From Cranoglanis bouderius (lineage: Eukaryota; Chordata; Actinopteri; Siluriformes; Cranoglanididae), in assembly GCA_023630585.1 (NCBI GenBank), contig CM042540.1, positions 22,672,074 to 22,736,073 of the forward strand: a stretch of DNA of 64,000 nucleotides. Reading direction: 5' to 3'. The notes below the pieces were generated by a model. It saw only the letters and a list, made by a program, of their open reading frames with translations, was not told where the DNA came from and searched no databases. Position 1 is the first letter of the stretch. Every line of letters starts with the position of its first letter. Position numbers and translations under genes: made by a program. Below are positions 56,769 through 64,000 of the stretch, in pieces.

Positions 56769-57547
56769 TCAGGCCTTCGGTGGAACCACATCTATCCAGG
56801 TAGCTGACTGAATGACCACATCATCCAGGTATGCTGCCCTAAAGGCCCTGTGAGGCCATAGGACGATGTCCATGAGTTGTTGAAAGGTTGTGGATGCCCC
56901 ATGGAGCCTAAAGGGGAGGACCCGGTATTGCCAATGCCCACTAGAGGTCGAAAGTGTTGTTTTGGGTCTGGCTTCAGACTTCAGGGCTAACTGGTAGTAG
57001 CCTTTTGTCAGGTTCAAGGTAGAGCTGAAGCAGGCCCTCCCCAGGTGCTCCACTAGGTCATCCACCCAGGGGGAGGGGGTAGCTATCAAACTCAGAGACT
57101 TGGTTAAGCCTCCAGAAGTTGTTGCAAATCCTTAGGCTGCTGTCCAGCTTTGGAACTAGGTAGGCCTGTTGGGTGGGCCTTCCTTCTGTGGGTTTCTGTT
57201 GCCGTGGCTTTCTGGGTCTCGGGGCCTTTTTAGAGTGGGGCAGGGTGGCAGGGAACCCTGGCCAATCTCCCTACAAAAGAGGCAAGGGTAAGGTCAGACA
57301 TTAACACAATGAGGAGAGGCCACTCACCTGTTCGGCCCCCCACCTGAACTTCAATGGCTGGAATCCCTTTGATGTCTTTGTGGACGCAGATGACTGAGAG
57401 GGTCCCACCTGTCTGAGCCGCCTGAGGGATCACAGAGGGGCGGGCCAGCATCACTGTGCTCCGGGAGTCGAGTACAGATTGGATGTGGCCCTTTATAGCC
57501 ACAAGCTTATGGTGGGTGCATCGGGGGACTTTTTTGGTGGACAGCAC
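56769..57547 (-). pseudogene. Ty3/Gypsy protease-reverse transcriptase remnant
   Basis: On the minus strand, the frame from 57547 has VLDSRSTVMLARPSVIPQ, a retropepsin site with Arg where D-S/T-G has Gly. After a gap, AYLVPKLDSSLRICNNF, then STLNLTKGYYQLALKSEA, HWQYRVLPFRLHGASTTFQ and YLDDVVI, the reverse transcriptase catalytic motif. RNase H and integrase are absent. Frameshifts separate the blocks. It is a Gypsy-type pol fragment, distinct from the Gag-like elements above. Confidence 0.8.
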
Positions 57548-58229
57548 AGCCTGCTAGCCATGCTTTTGTAGGGGGGGGTGTGGGATGGGGGTTTGGGTTC
57601 TGTGGGCATAGGTTTGTCTTGGGGAGTGGCATAGCCGGGTCATCCTCAGGGTTCCTTCCTCTCCTCCCCTGGGTTCACCTAAGGGCCCAATTTGGAGCCA
57701 TCTCTTTGGTGGAAACTATCAATTTTCTTCCCATTCCATTTCCGTTTCCCACAAGTCCATTTGTTGGTTGGATGGCTGTTGGTTTAAAGGCTGTTGGATT
57801 AAAGGACCACTTATGGAATTCACCAGCCATGATGGGTGGGGACAGTTCACACCGGGACAGAATCTCAGTGAGCAAGGCAGAACACAAACACACTAACTTA
57901 CATGGAGTAAATGAAAATAACAATTTTTTAATGATCTTTTATGGGTAAGGGAGTGGGGGCCAACATGAGCAGAGGTGAGGCAGTGAGGGAGCTGTGATTC
58001 TTGGTGTGGGAGTAGACTTTGAAGTCGCAATGGCAGAAGAATACCAGCAACATAGTGTCTAAAGGGAGCGACGAATTCTGTGGCTCAACGTCATGGCAGT
58101 GGGAATGGCTCATTTGGGCTCGAATCTGTAATGGTTAGATGCAGAAACAAATCGCATTAATACTCATCCAGCTTCTCCTCACCTCTCTCTGAGAATGCCA
58201 TCTTTTATCTCCCCCAGTGTGCTCCAGAG
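57548..58229. other. Intergenic stretch, no gene seen
   Basis: Frames at 57580-57948 (+) are unrecognised. A further upstream part of the Gypsy fragment may be present but is not readable. Confidence 0.45.
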
Positions 58230-58305
58230 AGAGGGAGCAGCTGTGGCAATCATCCTTCACCAGCCGTATCTTCTTACTGCTCTCCCCTCCCCTGCCATGT
58301 GTGCC

Positions 58306-58640
58306 CTAACTGTTCATATAGTGGTATTGAGCTGGTGCTGTCTGTCTGTTCAGACTCTGCCACTTGTGATAGGGCTGGAATGGCCCAATGTCACAGTGGT
58401 GATACGATGTGTTTGGTTTTTGCCAAACATGGCAGTGTGCATGATGACCAAACATCTCCACCTTGCTCTCATCAGTCCAAAGGAACTTTTGTGGTTTGTT
58501 CAGATGCAATTTTACAAAGCTACTTTGTGCTTCCATAGTCTTTCTGAAGAGAAGGGGCTTTTTCCAAGCCACCCTTCCATGAAGCCATACTTGTTCAGAT
58601 TGTGTTTTCATGAACATAAACATTTAATGTGCTTACTGTG
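58306..58640 (-). pseudogene. Tc1-like transposase fragment (family Q), middle part
   Basis: VWLHGRVAWKKPLLFRKT, VKLHLNKPQKFLWTDESKVE (first Asp in WTDES), MFGHHAHCHVWQKPNTSYHH. It breaks off before the second Asp. The part before it is on the far side of the inserted element. Confidence 0.8.
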
Positions 58641-59093
58641 GTCTGTAGGTCACATGATGTACAATGGATATCAAAAGTCTACACAGCCCTGTTAAAATGG
58701 CAGGTTTTTGTGAAATAAAAGAATAACACTAAGATAAAACATGTCATATTTCCCCACCTTAAATGTGGAATTGCAAAGTATACAAAGAAAGTAAAAAACA
58801 ATCAGAAAATTTTTTGGGGAAAAAAGAAAAATTTAAAACTTACAATAACCTAGTTGCGCAAGTGTGCACACCCCTAAACAAATACTTTTTTTTTAAAGCA
58901 CCTTTTGATTTTATTACACCATTCAGTCTTTTGGGGTAAGAGTTTGTCAGCATGGCACAGCCTGACTTGGCAATATTTTCCCACACTTTCTTTCAAAAAC
59001 ATTCATGATTTGAATGTCACCCCACAGATTTTTGGTTGGATTCCGGTCTGGGCTCTGGCAAGGCCATTCAAAACCATTGATCTTTTGGTTAAG

Positions 59094-59873
59094 TCATTCC
59101 TTTGTTAATTTAGATTTATGCTTTGGGTCATTGTCATGCTGAAAGGTGACCTTCCTTTTCATCGTCAGTTTACTGGCAGACACCTGAATGTTTTGCACTA
59201 AAATTGGCTGGTATTTGTAGCTATTCATGATTCCCTCCACCTTGATAAAAGACAGTTCTGGCTGAAGAAAAGATGCTCTAAAGCATGATGCTACCACCAC
59301 CACCCTTCACTGTGGTTATGGTGTCCTTTTGTTGTTATGCTTTTTTTGCTCCAAACATACCATTTGGAATTATGGAATTATCACTTTTGGAATTATCACT
59401 TTTGGAATTGGTCTCATCAGACCATAACACATTTTGCCGCATGGTCTGGGGTGATTTGATTGGATGTTTTTTTGTGAGAAAGGGCTTCTGTCTAGCCACC
59501 CTACTCCAAAGCCCAGACGTGAAGAATACGAGATTGTTGTCACATGCAGAGAGTAATCAGTACTTGTCAGATATTCCTGCAGCAATTTTAATGTTGCTGT
59601 AGGTCTCTTGGCAGCCTCCCTGGTAAGTTTTTGTCTTGTCTCTTTGTACATTTTGGAGGGAAATCATGTTTTTGGTAATGTCACTGTGGTGCTCCATTTT
59701 CTCCACTTGCTGATGATGGCCTTCACAGTGTTCCATGGTACATATAATGTTTTGGAAATTCTTTTATACTCCTCCCCTGATTGATTCCTTTTGACAGTGA
59801 GACCCTGTATATGCTTTGTAAGCTCTTTGCAGACCATGGCTTCAGCAGTCAGATGAGACCAAGAAGATGTCAA
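59094..59873 (-). pseudogene. Tc1-like transposase (family H), frameshifted
   Basis: N-terminal piece at 59873-59664 (KELTKHIQGLTVKRNQSGEE, WNTVKAIISKWRKW), middle at 59651-59370 (RPTATLKLLQEYLTSTDYSL), and C-terminal at 59303-59094 (SYKYQPILVQNIQVSASKLT, VTFQHDNDPKHKSKL with the second Asp). The Glu region follows in another frame. Confidence 0.8.
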
Positions 59874-60158
59874 GAAAATCTTACAGAAACAGCTGGTCTT
59901 TATTTGGGCTTAATCAGAATAATTTAATTGATGACAGCCATATAATAATTACATTTGAACATGATATTGAATGTGATTGGTTCATTCTGAACACAACCAC
60001 ATCCCCATTTATAAAAGGGTATGCACACTTATGAAACCTTCTTATTGCAACTTTTTTATTTTTCCTAAAATGTTTGATTGTTTTTCACTTAATTTTTATA
60101 TTTTGTAATTTCACATTGAGGGTGGAAAAAGTTTTGACATGATTTCATCAAAATCATC

Positions 60159-60440
60159 ATCGCCTGTGGCCCCTGATGGGGCATAGGCTGCTAACGACAT
60201 CTTTCCAGGCATTTTGATTCTGGACCAGTCATTCCAGTTGTCCTAAAGTTCACAATCTTTCAAGCACCACTGTATGTTCTCCTGTTAGAGATCCATCCAC
60301 TCCCAGGGCTGAAATATTTCTGGATTGTCTCATTTGCATTTCTGTAGCAAAGTGTTGTTTTAAGGGAAGGGGGTGCTAGCTCCTCATACAACCCTCCTAC
60401 TTTCTCATCTCATGCTTGGGACCGGCAATAGTGGAGATTT
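60159..60440. mobile_element. Unidentified insertion in the Tc1 right arm
   Basis: The segment from gcctgtggcccctgatgggg to tgcttgggaccggcaa interrupts the inverted-repeat arm. It recalls 3' ends of fish LINE or SINE elements, but I cannot place it. Confidence 0.35.
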
Positions 60441-60529
60441 TACATGATTTATCTTGGTTTAATTTTTTTTTTTCGTCTCAAAAAACTGCCATTTTAACAG
60501 GGGTGTGTAGACTTTCTATATATACTGTA

Positions 60530-60786
60530 GCTCTTGGGTTTTTCTTTATATCTCTAAGCATTAAACGGTCTGACCTGGGACTGAATTTGCTGGGATGCCC
60601 ATTCTGGGCATTGACAACTGTGTTGAAGGCTCTCCATTTGTACACAATCCTTCTCACTGTATAATGGTTAATTTTAAATTGCTTGGAGATGGCTTTATAA
60701 CCCTTCTCAGATTGATGAGCAGCAAAAATTGCTTCTCTGAGGTCAATGTAAGGGCTCGATGTAAGGGTTTTTGTTGCAATACTCAC
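60530..60786 (-). pseudogene. Tc1-like transposase N-terminal fragment (family Q)
   Basis: IDLREAIFAAHQSEKGYKAI, SKQFKINHYTVRRIVYKWRA, PSKFSPRSDRLMLRDIKKNP: the paired HTH DNA-binding region. The frame then enters the inserted element at NPRAT. Confidence 0.85.
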
Positions 60787-60790
60787 TCCA

Positions 60791-61680
60791 TTTTATTTCT
60801 CCAGCCAGGAGGGTGTTTCAGAAGAACAAAAAATATCAGCCTGCTCACCACAAAGCGCTAAACTGGGCCACAGAGGTATGGTTCCAAGGATGGGAACAAA
60901 TGGCCACCTTTAGTTGCTTCATTGAACTGTTCCAACATGCCTTTAATCATTCCCCTGAAGGAAAGGAAATCAGAGAGCAACTACTCACCATATCCCAAGG
61001 ATTGTGAGGAGTGGAGGAATATGCACTTGAGTTCTGCACCCTCGCAGTGGTAAAGGTTGGAATGAACCAGCCCTCATAGCCGCATTCTGTCAGGGTCTCA
61101 ACTCTCACATCCTCACTGAAATGGCTTGCTGGGCAACATGATGCTAGACTCCCTGATTGATCTCACAATCTGTCTAGATCATCTGCTTTGTAACCGACAA
61201 ATGCCAGAGGAAACTGGACCTCACGTCCCATGATTAACCATTCTGAATCAATGTAATTGGGCCATACCAAGTTGAATGATGGCAAAAGAGAGAAGCACCG
61301 TAGAAACAGGCTATGTTACTACTGTTACAAACCTGACCACTTTATGGGGCAATGCCCGTTCCATGCCAAGACACCAGCCAAACAAAACCCTGATGAGAGT
61401 ACCAACACTTTTACCCGCTCCTCAACAGTGAGTTTATTTCATTTACTCTCACCAATCATTCACCCAGGAAGTACAAATCAAACATTCAGATGTTGTCTCT
61501 GTTCTCTCAGCGCAGATTGACTTGGGGTCTGCTGGTAATTTCACCGAACAAGTGACCATTTACAGATTGAACATTCCCACACAAACTTTACAACATCCTC
61601 TACACATTCAGGCTATCGACAGAGGACCAATAGGAGATTACACAATCACGCTCTGCATTCAGCCCCTCCTCCTCTAAGTC
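60791..61680 (+). pseudogene. Ty3/Gypsy gag-protease remnant
   Basis: NWATEVWFQGWEQMATFSCF, FNHSPEGKEIREQLLTISQG, a TGA at 61005-61007, EEYALEFCTLA and DSLIDLTICLDHLLCNRQ form a Gypsy-type capsid. A CCHC zinc knuckle (CYYCYKPDHFMGQC, C-x2-C-x4-H-x4-C) lies at 61314-61355. In another frame IDLGSAGNFTEQVTIY gives a retropepsin site with Leu in place of Ser. It ends before reverse transcriptase. Confidence 0.75.
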
Positions 61681-61704
61681 AGTGTGTTGTGCAGGAGCAC
61701 ATAC

Positions 61705-61917
61705 AGTTGCAATCAAAATTATTCAACCCCCATTGCAAATCAGGTTTATTCTCAAAATTTACAGACTTTCAGGTGTTTGCAATGAACAATTCAAACAAAA
61801 GCAAATGAAATAGCTCAACACAAAGAATGCTTCAAGTGGTTTCCCCAAATTCCACTTATAACGACTTTTCCAGTCTCAAAACTATTCAACCCCTTCATGG
61901 CAAGCATCTTTAGTACT
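61705..61917. mobile_element. Tc1 end fragment (family O), extra copy
   Basis: cagttgcaatcaaaattatt starts a family O arm that repeats at 62384-62552 (gtgtttgcaatgaacaa, cttcaagtggtttccccaaa). The two copies are separated by a SINE and about 230 bp. Confidence 0.75.
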
Positions 61918-62134
61918 TACTTACTTTAGTACTACTTTTTTCCCATTTTCTCCCCAATTTGGGTGCATATGAGCTCACAGATATCCACGATTGACTAGTG
62001 TTGCTCTGATTGACAGGAGAGAGTAATGGCATTCCTCCCACCCAGAGAGCTCAGACAGATGGCTGTGGCATTGTCGGGATTTGAACTTATGATCTCCTGA
62101 TAATAGGGCATTTCTATTGCACCACTTGGGAGCC
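61918..62134 (-). mobile_element. tRNA-derived SINE (second family)
   Basis: On the minus strand the head reads ggctcccaagtggtgcaata with a B box in agttcaaatcccgac, followed by a body with gggtgggaggaatgccatta. Ends in a tactt/taagt-rich tail near 61918. Confidence 0.6.
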
Positions 62135-62383
62135 AGAATGAGTTTTACCCATCATAATGTAAAGGCCTGGGAAGGCACATTCTCATGTTTTCAAAAATGT
62201 GAATATGACAAGAAACATTTGGAAAATACTTGGCTGTTTATGACTAGTGCCTATAAAAGAAAATGAATGACAATACAATTCTTATAGGATTTTCACAAAC
62301 AATATGTGTGTGAACAGTTTTTGGACAGCTTCTCACTCACCTTTCTACAGTCAGTTCCATGAATATAGACATAAATAAGTTAT

Positions 62384-63860
62384 ACTTTCAGGTGTTTGCA
62401 ATGAACAAATCAAACAAAAGCAATTGAAATAGTTCAACACAACGAGTGCTTCAAGTGGTTTCCCCAAATTCAACTGAAAATGCAACTTATAATGTCTTTT
62501 CCAGTTTCTAAATTATTCAGCCCATTCATGGCAAGCATTTTAATACTTAGTAGAGCACCCTTTTGCTTTTATGACCTGCTGCAAATGAGATGCATAGCCA
62601 GACACCAGCTTCTGGCAGCGTTCCTGAGGAATCTTAGCTCATTCCTCATGAGCAGTGGCCTTCAGTTCAGTAATATTCTTGGGTTTGTGTGCTGCAACCA
62701 CCTTCTTCAAATCCCACCAGAGATTTTCTATGGGGTTCAAGTCAGGTGACTGTCTTCTGCAACCAATCCTTGATAGAATTTGAGGTATGCTTGGGATCAT
62801 GGTCCTGTTGGAAGGTCCAATGACCCCCCAAGCTTCAGATTCCTCACAGATGGCATGACATTTTCTCCTAGGATTTCCTGATACTTCAATGAATCCATCT
62901 TGCCTTCCAGACGCTGCAAGTTTCCAGTGCCAGAGGATGCAAAGCAGCCCCAGAACATTACGAGCCACCACCATTTTTGACTGTGGACAGAGTGCTCTTT
63001 TCAGCGTATGCTTCATTCTTTTTTTCTCCAGACATACCGCTGATCCATCATGCCGAAAAGTTCCACAGAACAGAATCCCAAAACTTCTGTGGCTTATTTA
63101 TATGATTTTGAGCATATTGGAGCCGACTTTTCTTGTGCTTTAGGGTCAGTAGTGGTGTATGTCTTGGAGTTCTGGCATGGAAACCTTCTGTGTCTAGTAC
63201 GCCGTTACTGTGCTTACTGAAACCTCAGCGCCTGCTGCCACCAAGTCTAGCTGCAGGTCTTTTGCTGTCACAGTGTTGTTTTTCACAACCTGCCTTCTCA
63301 GAAATCTGGTTGCAGCCGTTGATAGCTTCCTTTTTCTGCCCCGTCCAGGTAGTGTAACCACTGTTCCCTTAAATTTGAACTTGTGAACTATGCGTCCAAC
63401 TGTGTCTCTAGGAACATTCAGTGCCTTTGCTATCTTTTTGTATCCTGTTCCTTGTTTCTGAAGGGCGATGATCTCTTCTCTTAACTTTTTGGACCATTCT
63501 TTTGACCTAGCCATATTTCTAACATGCAGTCAAACATGACACTCAGCAAACCCCTAGCCAGTTCAGGTATTTCATGTGTTCCAGCTCAAGCACACCTGGT
63601 GCAACTAATGAAGCCCTTGATTAGTTGCATCAAGTGAGCTTGAGACAACTCCTGTTTTGTATATTTGTGCTGTTGTGAGGGATTCTATTCAGGGGGTTGA
63701 ACAATTTTGAAACTGGATTGTTGCAGTTTCAAGTTGCATTTTCAGTTGAATTTGGGAAAATCACTTGAAGCATTTGTTGTGTTGAACTATTTCAATTGCT
63801 TTTGTTTGATTTGTTCATTGCAAACAGCTTAAAGTCTGTAAATTTTGACAATAACAACAA
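62384..63860 (-). mobile_element. Tc1-like element (family O)
   Basis: Left arm from 62384, right arm to about 63860 with attttcagttgaatttggga and caattgcttttgtttgattt as the inverted partner. The left tip is missing or lies in the copy at 61705. Confidence 0.75.
62639..63514 (-). pseudogene. Tc1-like transposase (family O), frameshifted
   Basis: N-terminal MARSKEWSKKLREEIIALQK, GYKKIAKALNVPRDTVGRIV, GRGRKRKLSTAATRFLRRQV (paired HTH and basic linker) from ATG at 63514. After frameshifts, LAASGRQDGFIEV and SPDLNPIENLWWDLKKVV (Glu). The second Asp motif has been rewritten (QTMIPSI-like text around NRTMIPS), so the triad is incomplete. Confidence 0.8.
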
Positions 63861-64000
63861 ATATCTATAAGCACTCATGATTTCATCAAATTTAGAAATA
63901 GTGTTGCAACATCTTCACCCGACAATCTTTCGACCTTGTTTTTCCTCCTCATGTAAATGGTCAGATTAGTATATATCCTATACTTTATGTCAAAATGTCA
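63861..64000. other. Window end, no gene seen
   Basis: AT-rich with no recognised feature. Confidence 0.4.

Larger units (their letters stand above)
58662..60527 (-). mobile_element. Tc1-like element (family H), copy 2, nested in family Q
   Basis: Left tip caatggatatcaaaagtcta, right tip gtgtagactttctatatata ctg; TA at 58660-58661 and 60528-60529. Removing it joins the family Q codons NPRATS and CDLQ in frame. An unidentified segment (60159-60440) is inserted in its right arm. Confidence 0.85.
58230..60790 (-). mobile_element. Tc1-like element (family Q), split by family H copy 2
   Basis: C-terminal half at 58240-58640 and N-terminal half at 60530-60786 on the same strand. Tips are not found, so the outer limits are approximate. 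Confidence 0.75.

Noticed and set aside
57580..57948. Frame of 122 codons on the plus strand
   Set aside because: Low-complexity start and no recognisable domain, repeat or neighbour support.

Overview
The window looks like a repeat-rich intergenic or intronic stretch of a teleost fish genome. Evidence is the density of vertebrate/fish mobile elements (Tc1-like transposons with TA duplications, CACTA-like ends, Penelope-like, LINE, Ty3/Gypsy and tRNA-derived SINE sequence), spliceosomal-type introns inside element genes, and AT-rich sequence with many microsatellites. An ostariophysan such as a cyprinid would fit the CACTA-like ends, but this is inference. I find no convincing host protein-coding gene. 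Almost every supported coding region belongs to a mobile element, and most are broken. All calls were read by eye, without database search.

Layout. 1-1743: no gene. 1744-3277: a DNA element with 18-bp-class inverted ends and a tandem duplication of about 510 bp. 4456-16820: a large transposon with about 325-bp inverted ends and two convergent spliced genes, a RING-like gene (+) and an rve/DDE integrase (-). It has been invaded by a 5.0-kb LTR element (6402-11406, target duplication ACTGG) and a complete Tc1-like transposon (12351-13917) with an apparently intact transposase. 17674-20560: a BED-finger remnant, a CACTA-like element and a broken Myb/SANT-like gene. 20710-22598: a second CACTA-like element. 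24.4-25.7 kb: LTR-like repeat and a SINE. 26.3-33.1 kb: nested Tc1-like elements and a Penelope-like reverse transcriptase interrupted next to its catalytic motif. 33.8-41.5 kb: four more Tc1-like elements, two of them nested and one split by a LINE tail. 42.9-46.3 kb: a decayed multi-exon element gene with a large intronic insertion. 46.4-51.2 kb: Tc1, LTR and L1-like fragments. 51229-55180: a second copy of the LTR element. 56.8-63.9 kb: Gypsy pol and gag-pro fragments and three Tc1-like elements, one inside another.

Most notable: the LTR elements at 6402-11406 and 51229-55180 carry no recognisable pol. They encode a Gag-like domain fused to an eight-ligand zinc finger whose spacing (C-x4-C-x7-C-x2-C-x10-C-x3-C-x7-H-x3-H) and residues match the N-terminal zf-C6H2 finger of methionine aminopeptidase 1, followed by long repetitive Ser/Glu- and Pro-rich tails. 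The copy at 52514-54394 keeps one open frame of 626 codons. This looks like a host-domain capture by a non-autonomous retrotransposon. A solo LTR of the same family lies at 31140-32171.
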